A stretch of 64,000 nucleotides of DNA from Pedobacter sp. BS3 (GCF_008274585.1 NZ_VTRT01000005.1:349352-413351), one strand, 5' to 3'. Positions 8,409-17,395 are shown, counted from the stretch's first letter. A program made the numbers and translations. The notes: a model not told the origin generated them from the sequence alone.

Positions 8409-11400
8409 TCACACATCCCGTTTCTCATTACTGAAACTGGCGTATTCTTTTGGTGTATGTCCAAACTGGTCTTTAAAACATCTACGGAAATAATCAATAT
8501 CCAGGAACCCGACCATATAAGCAACTTCATTTACATTCAGCTTATTTTGTTCAAGCAGTTGCGCCGCACGTTTAAGCCGTACACTCCTGATAAACTCAAT
8601 GGCTGTCTGGTTGGTTAAGGCTTTGATTTTACGGTACAGCGTAACCCGGCTCATGCCTACTTCTTTACCCAGCTCTTCCACGCTCAGTGTGGGCTCGGTA
8701 ATATTCTTTTCAATAAAATTCATCACCTTTTCCAGAAATTTCTCATCGGGAGAAGTAATGGCAATATTGGTAGGTTGCAGGCTGATTTCCTTACGATAAC
8801 GTTCACGCAGTTTCTGTCTGGAATCCAGCAGGTTCCATACCCGTGCTTCCAGCATGGTTAGGTTAAACGGCTTGGTAATATAATCATCAGCACCGGTTTC
8901 CAGCCCCTCGATTTTAAAGATGAGCGGTGTGCGGGCAGTGAGTAAAATAACCGGAACGTGGCTGGTACGTGTATCTGCTTTCAGTTTACTACATAAAGCG
9001 ATACCGTTCATTTCAGGCATCATCACATCGCTGATGATGATATCGGGAATGATATTCAGCGCAATTTCAAATCCCTGTAAACCGTTTGATGCCGTATGTA
9101 TCTCAAACTCCTGCTCAAAATGCGAGGAGACAAACTGCTGCACCTCAACATTGTCTTCAACCACCAGCATAATCATTTTATCTTTACCGGCAGTGCTTAA
9201 TACGTGCTGCTTTCTTTTCTCTATGGCTTGTTTGGCAGTGCCTGTTATCTCAGATTCGCGGTAGCTTTCAATGTTTTCGCTGTCTTTGTAGTTGGAGATG
9301 ATCTCATTTTCAGACAGGTGTTCATTGCCTAACGGAAGCGTGATTTTGAAGCAGGTGTATCCATGATGTTCCGGCGTAGCTACCCGGCTTTCTACGGTTA
9401 CATCGCCATGATGAAGGGCTATCAGCCCCTTTGAAAAGGCCAGCCCGATACCTGTGCCATTACTATTGGTTCCGTTATCATCATAATGATTAAACTGCTC
9501 AAATATTTTGCTGATATGCTGCGGTGGAATGCCAATACCGTTGTCTTCTACTTCAATGAGTAACAATTCTTTCTCAGACTCGGGCAATGACGTTTTGATG
9601 CGGATAGTCACCTGACCACCTTCTGGCGTGAACTTTAATGCGTTGGAAAGCAGGTTGTAGATTACTTTTTCCAGTTTATCCCGGTCAAACCAGAGCCTGA
9701 TCCGCGGATTTTCGGGAATAAGCTTGATTTTGATTTTACGGTGGGCGGCATAAGATTCAAACGCCATGACAATTTCTTTAATGAACCGCACGATATTACC
9801 CTCGGCAGCCTGTAGCTTCATGCTGCCCGACTCAAACTTTCTGAAATCAAGCAACTGGTTTATCAGGCGTATCAGGCGCTCGCCGTTACGCTGCATCAGC
9901 ATCAGCTGGTTCTGTATTTTATTGTTGCCTTCGTTCATACTGAGCAGCTTATCAATAGGCGCCAGTATCAGGGTGAGCGGCGTTTTAATCTCGTGAGAGA
10001 TGTTGGTAAAGAAGCTGAGCTTGCGCTGGGCCAGTTCCTGATCCTTTTCATGGCTTCTGTGCTCAAATTCCAGGTCATTTTTTAACCGTACCGTTTTTAA
10101 AGAATAGTAGTAAAACAGGTAAAGCAAAGAGCTCATAATTGCTGCGTAAAGCAGGTATGCCCACCAGGTTTTCCACCAGGGCGGTAAAACGGTAATACGA
10201 ATGCTTTTTATTTCGTCATTCCATACGCCATCGTTGTTGGCGGCTTTTACCTGGAACGTATATTTTCCGGCATCCAGATTAGTATACGTAGCCATACGCT
10301 GGTTGCCTACATAATGCCAGTCATCATCATAAAATCCTTCCAACCGGTAAGCGTATTGATTTTTGTCGGGATTTACATAATTCAGGGCTGCAAATTTGAA
10401 TGTAAAAAAGGCTTGATCATGTGTTAACGTAACTTTTCTCGTTTGTTCAATGGCCTTTTTCAATGGCGAATTTTGGGTATTGATAGTTACCGGGGTGTTT
10501 TTGATCAGGAAATCGGTAATAACTACTTTGGGCTTAAAGGTGTTGCGGATAATTTTTTCGGGGAAAAATGTGGTAATTCCATTGATTCCGCCAAAAAGTA
10601 ATTCACCATCTTCGCCGGTTTCCGCCGCTCCCGATGCGAACTGGTTACTTTGCAAACCATCCGCGACAGTATAATTCATTATGCTAACTGCATTTTTAAG
10701 AAAGGGCTGGTTAAAGTTTTTAAACGTTATTCTTGATAAGCCTTTATTGGTACTTACCCATAAATTATGCATTCTGTCTTCGCGGATGTTATGAATAACC
10801 GTATTGGCCAGCCCGTTTTTATCCGTTATGGTATAAAATCTGCCGGCGCCTTTGTCAAACATATTTAGTCCGCCGCCTTCGGTACCAATCCACAACCGTT
10901 GCTTTGAATCAAAAAATAGTGATAAAATGGTATTGCGGCTGATACTGTGCGGATTGCGGATGTTATTGGTGTATTCTGTGAAAGAATTAGTGCTTTTATC
11001 GTAATAGCTCAAACCTCTTTCTGTCCCGATCCACAAGTTATTGCTGTTGTCCTTTAGCAATGCCAGGATAATATTGCCGCTGATGCTTTTCTTATCTTTA
11101 ATATTATGTGTATAGGTGGTTATATGTCCCTGCCGGTCCATGAATTTCAATCCCCGGCCGTCGGTTCCCAGCCAGATACCGTCTTTATCAATAGCCAGTG
11201 CATATACCTGTTTATTCTCCGGTTTGGCATCGTGCTCACTTATCTCATAGCTGGTAATAGCGCCGGTTTGGGTATCCATATAACTAACGCCATCATAAGT
11301 GCCAATCCACAGGTTACCTTTGGCATCTTTAGCCAGGCATTTGACAATATTTTGCTGCTTGCTGTTTATCACGTAGCTTTTAAAAACAGCATTTTTACGG

Positions 11401-12614
11401 TCGATATAATTTAAACCGCCGCCTTCGGTTCCTATCCAAAAAGCGCCGTTGTCTGCTTTAAGAATAGAGCTTACAACCCGATGCGTAAGACCTGGTTCTT
11501 TACCAAACTGCTCGCCCAGGTAAGAGAAGTTGGTGCTGCTCAGCGAAAAAACATTTAAACCGCCGGCATAAGTGCCAATCCACATGTTACCGGCACGGTC
11601 TTTCATAATGTACCGGATGGAATTGTGGCTTAATGTTGTCGGGTCGTAGTGATTGTATTTATAGTTGTAAAAATGATTGTTGGTGAGATTCAAAATGCTG
11701 AGACCATCACGGGTTCCAATCCATAACTCGTTATCAGAATAAGGGAAAATAGTGCGGACGATGCTCACCGGCAGACTGTTTTTATCCTGCGGATTGTTTT
11801 TGTAATTCACGCAGGTATTGGTTTGCGGGTTATAACGGTACAACCCGGAAGTTTCTGTACCAAACCAGTATTCGCCGTTTTTAAGCTGTTTTATTGTTCG
11901 TACATTACTTCTTCGCAGCTCCAGGTTGTTTTGAAGTATGGCAGGCAAGGGGATGATCTTTCCTTTTGCAGGATCAAAACATTTCAGATCTTTACCGGTC
12001 CCGATCCAGAGTAGTTTATGCGTATCCTGAAATATGGTCTGAACCCGTACACCACCGGTATTTCCTGTATTGCCTCCTAGGTCATACGCGATTATTTTCT
12101 TAGACGGATAATCAAATCGTTTTAACCCGTTATAGGTTCCAATCCACAGGTTTCCGTAGCTGTCGTATAAAAAGGAAGTAATAAAATCATTAGACTCGCT
12201 GTCTTTATTCATGCCGGTGCTTACACGGGTAAACGTTTCGGTATTCCTGTCAAACAGGTTAAGCCCGTCGGAAGTTCCTACCCAGAAATTTCCTTTAGGA
12301 TCTTCATACAGGGCATTTACCTGGCTGTGGCTCAAGCTGTGCGGATTATTGTTGTCATGCTTGTAGATCGTAAACTCATAGCCGTCGTATTTATTCAGGC
12401 CGTCTTCGGTACCTATCCAGATAAAGCCGGTTTTATCCTGCATAATGGTAAAAACGGTGTTTTGAGAAAGGCCTTCGTTAATGGTAAGCCGTTTAAATGT
12501 AATATGATTCTGGGCATGAACGTTTGCTCCGGGAAGGAACATGAAACAACTGCAGCAAAGTATGAAATACCTGCGTAAACTTATCGATGGTCTGCTTTTT
12601 GCGAGATTCAGCAC
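8409..12614 (-). CDS. Hybrid two-component system (HTCS) sensor kinase/AraC regulator
   Basis: 1401 residues. A signal peptide occupies about 1-35 (ending NVHAQ). About a dozen Reg_prop beta-propeller repeats (WIGTEDGLNKYDG type) cover about 40-690, and a Y_Y_Y domain about 720-805. One membrane segment lies at about 812-838 (YLLYAAIMSSLLYLFYYY). HisKA has His874 in NISHEIKTPL, and HATPase has NLLSNALKFTPEGG. A receiver domain carries Asp1196 in IISDVMMPEMNG, and a C-terminal AraC HTH occupies about 1300-1395. HTCS proteins sense a periplasmic oligosaccharide and activate a nearby PUL. It is the only complete glycan sensor of this class in the window and is a candidate for the motif found at 18075, 23033, 43412 and 52765. 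Confidence 0.97.
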   Translation of the reverse strand: MLNLAKSRPSISLRRYFILCCSCFMFLPGANVHAQNHITFKRLTINEGLSQNTVFTIMQDKTGFIWIGTEDGLNKYDGYEFTIYKHDNNNPHSLSHSQVNALYEDPKGNFWVGTSDGLNLFDRNTETFTRVSTGMNKDSESNDFITSFLYDSYGNLWIGTYNGLKRFDYPSKKIIAYDLGGNTGNTGGVRVQTIFQDTHKLLWIGTGKDLKCFDPAKGKIIPLPAILQNNLELRRSNVRTIKQLKNGEYWFGTETSGLYRYNPQTNTCVNYKNNPQDKNSLPVSIVRTIFPYSDNELWIGTRDGLSILNLTNNHFYNYKYNHYDPTTLSHNSIRYIMKDRAGNMWIGTYAGGLNVFSLSSTNFSYLGEQFGKEPGLTHRVVSSILKADNGAFWIGTEGGGLNYIDRKNAVFKSYVINSKQQNIVKCLAKDAKGNLWIGTYDGVSYMDTQTGAITSYEISEHDAKPENKQVYALAIDKDGIWLGTDGRGLKFMDRQGHITTYTHNIKDKKSISGNIILALLKDNSNNLWIGTERGLSYYDKSTNSFTEYTNNIRNPHSISRNTILSLFFDSKQRLWIGTEGGGLNMFDKGAGRFYTITDKNGLANTVIHNIREDRMHNLWVSTNKGLSRITFKNFNQPFLKNAVSIMNYTVADGLQSNQFASGAAETGEDGELLFGGINGITTFFPEKIIRNTFKPKVVITDFLIKNTPVTINTQNSPLKKAIEQTRKVTLTHDQAFFTFKFAALNYVNPDKNQYAYRLEGFYDDDWHYVGNQRMATYTNLDAGKYTFQVKAANNDGVWNDEIKSIRITVLPPWWKTWWAYLLYAAIMSSLLYLFYYYSLKTVRLKNDLEFEHRSHEKDQELAQRKLSFFTNISHEIKTPLTLILAPIDKLLSMNEGNNKIQNQLMLMQRNGERLIRLINQLLDFRKFESGSMKLQAAEGNIVRFIKEIVMAFESYAAHRKIKIKLIPENPRIRLWFDRDKLEKVIYNLLSNALKFTPEGGQVTIRIKTSLPESEKELLLIEVEDNGIGIPPQHISKIFEQFNHYDDNGTNSNGTGIGLAFSKGLIALHHGDVTVESRVATPEHHGYTCFKITLPLGNEHLSENEIISNYKDSENIESYRESEITGTAKQAIEKRKQHVLSTAGKDKMIMLVVEDNVEVQQFVSSHFEQEFEIHTASNGLQGFEIALNIIPDIIISDVMMPEMNGIALCSKLKADTRTSHVPVILLTARTPLIFKIEGLETGADDYITKPFNLTMLEARVWNLLDSRQKLRERYRKEISLQPTNIAITSPDEKFLEKVMNFIEKNITEPTLSVEELGKEVGMSRVTLYRKIKALTNQTAIEFIRSVRLKRAAQLLEQNKLNVNEVAYMVGFLDIDYFRRCFKDQFGHTPKEYASFSNEKRDV

Positions 12615-12786
12615 GGGGTAATATTAGGGTTAATTGATTGTTTTAAAGTTACTGATAATTATAGTCAATCAATAATATAAATGATAAAATTGGTATTACC
12701 GGTTATGTTCTCTCAACTGTAAATAGCTGGGTCAATTATGAAGTTATTATACTGCAAGGAAGTGTAGTATGCTTATTGCTTTTATG

Positions 12787-12794
12787 TATTTTTG
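12787..12794 (+). promoter_or_regulatory. Bacteroidota -7 element before the TA array
   Basis: TATTTTTG matches the TAnnTTTG consensus of the Bacteroidota primary sigma factor exactly. It lies just upstream of the ORF at 12799 and the antitoxin at 12882. No clear -33 TTG was found at the expected distance. Confidence 0.4.
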
Positions 12795-12798
12795 TAAT

Positions 12799-12861
12799 AT
12801 GATCGAAAAAGCAAGATTAGTATTGAAAGATTTTGTTGAAGAAGTAAATCGTAAAATGTAA
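12799..12861 (+). other. 20-codon ORF before the first TA module, possible gene remnant
   Basis: Encodes MIEKARLVLKDFVEEVNRKM. A degenerate copy of its 3' half (about 13420-13443) precedes the second antitoxin, so this segment was part of the duplicated unit. It may be the tail of a lost gene or a leader peptide. Confidence 0.25.
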
Positions 12862-12881
12862 AACATTAAATTTGGGTAATC

Positions 12882-13106
12882 ATGGCAGTACTTTCATTTG
12901 AAATAGAAGAATCTGAGGTTTCAAAGATCCGGACCATCCTCAAAGCATTAGGAGCTAAAAAGCTTAAAGTAAAAGAGGACGAGACTAAAATGACTAAAGA
13001 GGAGTTTTACGCAAAAATTGATGAATCTATCAAGCAAGCTGCGGAAGGAAAAGTTCAGAAACTCACCCCTGAGCTGAAAAAGGAACTTTTTAAAAGTATT
13101 TTATGA
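12882..13106 (+). CDS. Antitoxin of Txe/YoeB-type module, copy A
   Basis: 74 residues, rich in Lys and Glu (MAVLSFEIEESEVSKIRTIL, then KEDETKMTKEEFYAKID). It is a small charged protein directly upstream of, and overlapping by ATGA at 13103-13106, a Txe/YoeB-like toxin, the standard antitoxin-toxin order. The N-terminal three quarters is almost identical in DNA to copy B at 13466; the C-terminal tail (LTPELKKELFKSIL) differs, as expected for the part that contacts the toxin. Intact. Confidence 0.75.
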   Translation: MAVLSFEIEESEVSKIRTILKALGAKKLKVKEDETKMTKEEFYAKIDESIKQAAEGKVQKLTPELKKELFKSIL

Positions 13107-13372
13107 GATACGAAATAGTTTTGACGGATAATGCCGAAAACGATATTAAAAAGTTAGAGAAATCAGGCGACAAAAAATCATTAAAAAAATTCCTTTCACT
13201 TTTGGGTGAACTGGAAGAGCATCCTACCTCCGGCACAGGTAAACCGGAACGTCTAAAACATTACGCGTTGCCAACCTGGTCAAGAAGAATATCGGATAAA
13301 CACCGGCTGGTTTACCAGGTTCAGGAATCGATCGTTACCGTACTGGTATTGTCTGCCTGGGGGGCACTATGA
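13103..13372 (+). CDS. Txe/YoeB-like toxin copy A, C-terminus altered by frameshift
   Basis: 89 residues of a RelE-superfamily mRNA interferase: GTGKPERLKHY, WSRRISDKHRLVYQV, VTVLVLSAWG. In this family the protein ends in a conserved His-Tyr pair needed for ribosome-dependent mRNA cleavage. Here a run of six Gs at 13359-13364 shifts the frame so that the end reads WGAL and stops; with five Gs it would read WGHYDDK. Copy B has five Gs at the matching place. Toxin activity is therefore probably lost, unless the extra G is a sequencing error or is bypassed by slippage. Confidence 0.75.
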   Translation: MRYEIVLTDNAENDIKKLEKSGDKKSLKKFLSLLGELEEHPTSGTGKPERLKHYALPTWSRRISDKHRLVYQVQESIVTVLVLSAWGAL

Positions 13373-13465
13373 CGATAAGTGAAGAAATAAAGCCGGTACA
13401 GGGGTGCAAAAATTTTGGTTGAAGAAAGTAAACCGTAAAATATAAGAATACTAAATTTAAGAAAC

Positions 13466-13690
13466 ATGGCAGTGCTTTCATTTGAAATAGAAGAATCTGA
13501 GGTTTCAAAGATCCGGACCATCCTCAAAGTTTTAGGGGCTAAAAAGCTTAAAATAAAAGAGGACGAGACCAAAATGACTAAAGAGGAGTTTTACGCAAAA
13601 ATTGACAGGTCTATCAAACAGGCGGCGGAAGGCAGGGTTACTACAATCCGAAATAAATCAGAACTTAAGTCTTTTTTAGATAACTTATGA
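13466..13690 (+). CDS. Antitoxin of Txe/YoeB-type module, copy B
   Basis: 74 residues. MAVLSFEIEESEVSKIRTIL is identical to copy A and the first 53 codons differ at only a few bases. The tail (VTTIRNKSELKSFLDNL) is different. The stop codon overlaps the start of the toxin remnant at 13687 (ATGA). The reading frame is intact although its toxin is broken, so it may serve as an anti-addiction protein or simply be decaying more slowly. Confidence 0.72.
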   Translation: MAVLSFEIEESEVSKIRTILKVLGAKKLKIKEDETKMTKEEFYAKIDRSIKQAAEGRVTTIRNKSELKSFLDNL

Positions 13691-13956
13691 GTTATTTTCT
13701 TGATTTTACGGAAGAGTCTAAAAATGACATACAGAAAATAAAGAAATCGGGTAATAAAATACTTTTTAAAAAGTTGAATAACTTACTCGAAGAACTGACG
13801 ATACATCCTGCCTCCGGCACAGGTAAACCGGAACTGCTAAAACATTAAACCTGGTCAAGAAGAATATTGGATAAACACAGGTTGGTCTACCAGGTTTAGG
13901 AATCGATTGTTACCGTACTGGTATTGTCTGCCTGGGGGTACTATGACGATAAATAA
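13687..13956 (+). pseudogene. Txe/YoeB-like toxin copy B, two in-frame stops
   Basis: Starts MSYFLDFTEESKNDIQKIKK and continues to GTGKPELLKH, then stops at 13846-13848. In the same frame the family sequence continues as TWSRRILDKHRLVYQV, a second TAG at 13898-13900, and ESIVTVLVLSAWGYYDDK. Compared with copy A, 9 bases (CGCGTTGCC) are missing at the first stop. The terminal His of the HY pair is also Tyr. A clear pseudogene. Confidence 0.8.
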
Positions 13957-14001
13957 AAAAGCCCCCTGAAAGCCCTGAGGTTCTCCGGCAGGGCGGAATT
14001 T

Positions 14002-14133
14002 AGAACATGTTTAAATTTCATGGAATTATGTTTTTATTGGGGCTGGTGGAGACACTAGCAGCAGCTGAAGTCATGGACGGTGTCTTCACCGTCCAGCCAC
14101 AATGACCATATCCATGAAATTTAAGCATATTCT
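14002..14133. mobile_element. MITE-like palindromic element, complete copy
   Basis: About 132 bp, bounded by terminal inverted repeats at 14002-14024 and 14111-14133 that match at 21 of 23 positions (outer AGAACATG, inner TTTCATGGA). Inside is a perfect 8-bp hairpin, GGACGGTG (14075-14082) and CACCGTCC (14087-14094) with a TCTT loop. The same core recurs at 34455 and 51428. It contains no coding frame, so any mobility would depend on a transposase elsewhere. Confidence 0.65.
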
Positions 14134-14229
14134 TAGGGAAAAATCATCTTGTAATCGTATTGTTAAATTTCAATCAACATTAAAATTGAGTCAATTACTT
14201 TTCAGATATTTGTTGTACTAATTATTTGT

Positions 14230-14670
14230 ATGGCAAACGAATTGTATCATCAATATTCCCTGCTGCTTGACAGAACGGCCCGGCGTGTAAAGCAATATGC
14301 CCAGCGGTGTTTTGCCGAGCAGCAGTTTAATATCACGGTAGACCAATGGCTGGTGCTTAAAACGTTGAATAATCACAATGATCTGAACCAGAGCGAATTG
14401 GCAGAGCTTACCGGTAAAGATCAGCCTACCTTGACCCGAATAGTAGATCTGCTGTGCAAAAAAGGTTATGCCGAAAGAAGGCAGCATGCTTCAGACCGGC
14501 GGTGTTTTGTGGTTCACCTTACGGCAGCCGGTATGGCCGTTGTTACGCAATGGACTCCCAGGGTTAACCGGATACGAATGAAAGCCTGGAAAAACCTTAC
14601 CGAACGGGATTATGAAACCCTGAAACGAATATTGAATACTATTTACAACAATCTCGAACTGAACGAATGA
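14230..14670 (+). CDS. MarR family transcriptional regulator
   Basis: 146 residues. The winged HTH occupies about 30-105: QSELAELTGKDQPTLTRIV is the recognition region, followed by the wing with DRRCFVVHLTAAG. MarR proteins are dimeric repressors that often respond to phenolics or redox stress. Its stop overlaps the start of the ferredoxin reductase gene (14667-14670), so the two are translationally coupled, and it likely controls its own operon of redox genes. No operator could be assigned with confidence, although the upstream region is AT-rich. Confidence 0.92.
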   Translation: MANELYHQYSLLLDRTARRVKQYAQRCFAEQQFNITVDQWLVLKTLNNHNDLNQSELAELTGKDQPTLTRIVDLLCKKGYAERRQHASDRRCFVVHLTAAGMAVVTQWTPRVNRIRMKAWKNLTERDYETLKRILNTIYNNLELNE

Positions 14671-15677
14671 ATGCTATTAAAACGGATATAGGTATTATAG
14701 GCGCCGGCCCGGTCGGGCTTTTTGCAGTATTTGAAGCCGGGCTGCTCAAAATGCGTTGTCATGTAATTGATGCTCTGCCACAGGTGGGCGGTCAGCTTTC
14801 AGAAATTTATCCGCAAAAGCCGATATACGATATTCCCGGTTACCCGGAAATTAAAGCACAGGATCTGGTTGACCGGTTATTGGAGCAAATCAGCCCTTTT
14901 GATCCGCAATTCACACTGGGCGAACGTGTTGAGATAATTGATAAGCAACCCGACGGTTCGTTTATAGTAACAACCAACGAAAATACTACCGTGCAGTGCA
15001 AAGTAATAGTTATAGCAGGTGGGCTGGGATGCTTTGAGCCACGCAAACCGGATATTGGAAACCTGGAATTATTTGAAGGTAAAGGTGTAGCCTATATGGT
15101 GAAGAATCCCGAGCTGTTCAGGGATAAAAAAATTGTTATTGCCGGGGGCGGCGATTCCGCTTTAGACTGGACAATTTTCCTGTCGGATGTTGCTTCGGAG
15201 GTAACACTGGTGCATCGCGGCGATACATTCAGAGGGGCGCCCGATTCGGCTGAAAAAGTTTTCAGCATGGCCGAAACAGGCAGGATCCGGTTGATACTGC
15301 AATCCAATGTCACAACCATACAGGGAACCGGGCATTTGCAGCAGGTAACTATACAAAATCGCAAAGGTGAAAGCAATGTCATCGCTGCCGACCATCTCAT
15401 CCCGTTGTTTGGATTAAGCCCTAAATTGGGGCCGATAGCAAACTGGGGATTGAATATCGACAAATCGGCAATAACCGTAAACACAGCCGATTTTGGCACC
15501 AATGTAGCAGGCATTTATGCCATTGGCGATATCAATACCTATCCGGGCAAGCTGAAGCTGATATTGTGTGGCTTTCACGAAGCGGCCCTGATGGCTCAAA
15601 GTGCATTCAAATACGTTTATCCCGATGAGAAGCTTACGTTTAAATATACTACCGTATACGGTGTAAATTCTTTTTAA
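14667..15677 (+). CDS. Ferredoxin--NADP+ reductase, thioredoxin-reductase-like type
   Basis: 336 residues. An FAD-binding GIIGAGPVGLFAVFEAG lies at the N-terminus and an NAD(P)-binding IVIAGGGDSALDW near 160. The TrxR CxxC redox motif is absent from the NADP domain; the matching place reads YMVKNPELF. That pattern, with GQLSEIYPQKPIYDIPGYP, identifies the YumC-like ferredoxin/flavodoxin-NADP reductases rather than thioredoxin reductase. It moves electrons between NADPH and ferredoxin, and a 2Fe-2S ferredoxin is encoded one base downstream, surely its partner. Confidence 0.9.
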   Translation: MNAIKTDIGIIGAGPVGLFAVFEAGLLKMRCHVIDALPQVGGQLSEIYPQKPIYDIPGYPEIKAQDLVDRLLEQISPFDPQFTLGERVEIIDKQPDGSFIVTTNENTTVQCKVIVIAGGLGCFEPRKPDIGNLELFEGKGVAYMVKNPELFRDKKIVIAGGGDSALDWTIFLSDVASEVTLVHRGDTFRGAPDSAEKVFSMAETGRIRLILQSNVTTIQGTGHLQQVTIQNRKGESNVIAADHLIPLFGLSPKLGPIANWGLNIDKSAITVNTADFGTNVAGIYAIGDINTYPGKLKLILCGFHEAALMAQSAFKYVYPDEKLTFKYTTVYGVNSF

Positions 15678-15678
15678 T

Positions 15679-16002
15679 ATGGCAACAATCACTGTAGAAG
15701 ATCGCAATGGCGAGCGGAAAACGTTAACAATTCCCGCAAATTCGAAGCAAAATTTAATGGAATCGTTAAAGGAGGCCGGGTATCGGATACTGGCAACCTG
15801 TGGCGGAATAGCGCTATGTGCCACCTGTTTGATAGAGGTGCTGCAGGGTGCAGAACAGCTTCCCGGCCCCACGGGTGCAGAACTGGACATGCTGGATATA
15901 CTGCCGCATACCGCATCCGGCGATCGCTTATCGTGCCAGCTTTGGAATAATCAAATCCCGGATGGATTGACAATTCGCCTTAAAGGCGATGAACATTCAT
16001 AA
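15679..16002 (+). CDS. 2Fe-2S ferredoxin
   Basis: 107 residues. Four cysteines, Cys41, Cys47, Cys50 and Cys86, follow the C-x5-C-x2-C...C spacing of adrenodoxin/Isc-type [2Fe-2S] ferredoxins (ATCGGIALCATC; RLSCQLW). It begins one base after the reductase stop and is presumably the electron carrier for that enzyme. The final acceptor (for example a monooxygenase or a repair pathway) is not in this window. Confidence 0.92.
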   Translation: MATITVEDRNGERKTLTIPANSKQNLMESLKEAGYRILATCGGIALCATCLIEVLQGAEQLPGPTGAELDMLDILPHTASGDRLSCQLWNNQIPDGLTIRLKGDEHS

Positions 16003-16021
16003 GCCGTAGATGTTATGATAC

Positions 16022-16105
16022 AAAGGTTGATTTTGACTTTTAACATCGCAGGGCTTTTGATTTTGCAGTTTTTTATTTTTGAGTTTTAACTTTTGACTTT
16101 TTAAC
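16022..16105 (+). repeat. Low-complexity TTTTGACTTTTAAC-type repeat
   Basis: The gap between the ferredoxin and NADH dehydrogenase genes consists largely of imperfect copies of TTTTGACTTTTAAC and TTTTGATTTTGCAG. The same word is tandemly repeated at about 46264-46345 before rhaM. Confidence 0.55.
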
Positions 16106-17395
16106 ATGGATCACAAATTTCCTAAAGTTGTTATTGTTGGCGGCGGATTTGGAGGGATAGAATTAGCCAAGAAACTACGGGGCAGGGAAGTACACGTATT
16201 AATGCTCGACAGGCATAATTATCATACATTTCAGCCCTTATTATACCAGGTTGCAACCGGTGGGCTTGAACCCGATTCTATTGCATTTCCGTTGCGAAAG
16301 ATATTTAAAGGCCAGAAAAATTTTACATTCAGAAATACCGAAGTAAAACAGATCTTCCCCGAGCGTAACGTGGTAGATACCAGTATCGGAGAGATCGGTT
16401 ATGATTACCTGGTGCTTGCCACCGGTTCAGATACCAATTTCTTTGGCTCCAAAGAGCTTGAGCATTATACCATGCCCATGAAAACCATACCCGAGGCGCT
16501 TAACCTGCGGAGCATGATTTTGCAAAACCTCGAAGAAGCATTAATTGAAACCGACCCCGAAAAGAAAGCCGGACTGCTCAATTTTGTGATAGTTGGAGCG
16601 GGGCCCACCGGTGTGGAGCTGGCCGGGGCGATTTCCGAGCTGAAACGGCACATCCTGCATAAAGATTACCCGGAGTTAGACCCCAACAATATGCACGTGT
16701 ACCTGGTAGAAGGTTCTGACGTGGTATTGGGCCCAATGTCAGAGAAGTCGCATCGCAACGCGTATCAATTCTTGCTGGATATGGGAGTGAATGTGCTTAC
16801 CGGCGTACGTGTTTTAAATTACGATGGTCTCCATCTCAATTTATCATCCGGGCAAAGCATTATTTCAGAAAATGTGATCTGGTCTGCCGGAGTATTAGGC
16901 GAAGTTATTCCGGGTATCCCGAAGGATAGCGTGGTGCGGGGAAACCGTATCCGGGTAGATGAGATAAACCGTGTGATCGGTTTCGATAATATTTTCGCTA
17001 TTGGCGATGTAGCTTCTATGAGCACCGATGAGTATCCCAACGGGCATCCCGGTGTTGCCCCAGTAGCGCAGCAGCAGGGAAGACACCTGGCTAAAAACAT
17101 CATTCACCTGATCAATAAAGAACCTACCGAGCCGTTTAAGTACTTTGATAAAGGTTCGATGGCTACCGTAGGGCGCAATAAAGCTGTGGTAGATATTGGT
17201 AAGCTGCATTTCAGTGGATTTTTTGCCTGGTTTGTGTGGATGTTCGTTCACCTGATGACCTTAGTAGGTTTCAGGAACAAGGTGGTTACGTTTGTAAACT
17301 GGGTGTGGAGCTATTTCAGCTACGACCGTGGTATCCGCCTGATCATTCGCCCTTTTAACCGCCAGTCAATGACGGAAGATACACGGCAGAAATAA
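16106..17395 (+). CDS. Type II NADH dehydrogenase (NDH-2)
   Basis: 429 residues. Two Rossmann glycine motifs are visible: VIVGGGFGGIELA (FAD) near residue 9 and VIVGAGPTGVELAGAI (NADH) near 170, plus YHTFQPLLYQVATGGL and the FAIGDVA FAD-contact segment. A hydrophobic C-terminal region (FFAWFVWMFVHLMTLVGF, then VNWVWSYFSYDRG) anchors the enzyme to the inner membrane. It oxidises NADH and reduces quinone without pumping protons. It lies 103 bp after the ferredoxin gene, possibly in the same transcript. Confidence 0.93.
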   Translation: MDHKFPKVVIVGGGFGGIELAKKLRGREVHVLMLDRHNYHTFQPLLYQVATGGLEPDSIAFPLRKIFKGQKNFTFRNTEVKQIFPERNVVDTSIGEIGYDYLVLATGSDTNFFGSKELEHYTMPMKTIPEALNLRSMILQNLEEALIETDPEKKAGLLNFVIVGAGPTGVELAGAISELKRHILHKDYPELDPNNMHVYLVEGSDVVLGPMSEKSHRNAYQFLLDMGVNVLTGVRVLNYDGLHLNLSSGQSIISENVIWSAGVLGEVIPGIPKDSVVRGNRIRVDEINRVIGFDNIFAIGDVASMSTDEYPNGHPGVAPVAQQQGRHLAKNIIHLINKEPTEPFKYFDKGSMATVGRNKAVVDIGKLHFSGFFAWFVWMFVHLMTLVGFRNKVVTFVNWVWSYFSYDRGIRLIIRPFNRQSMTEDTRQK

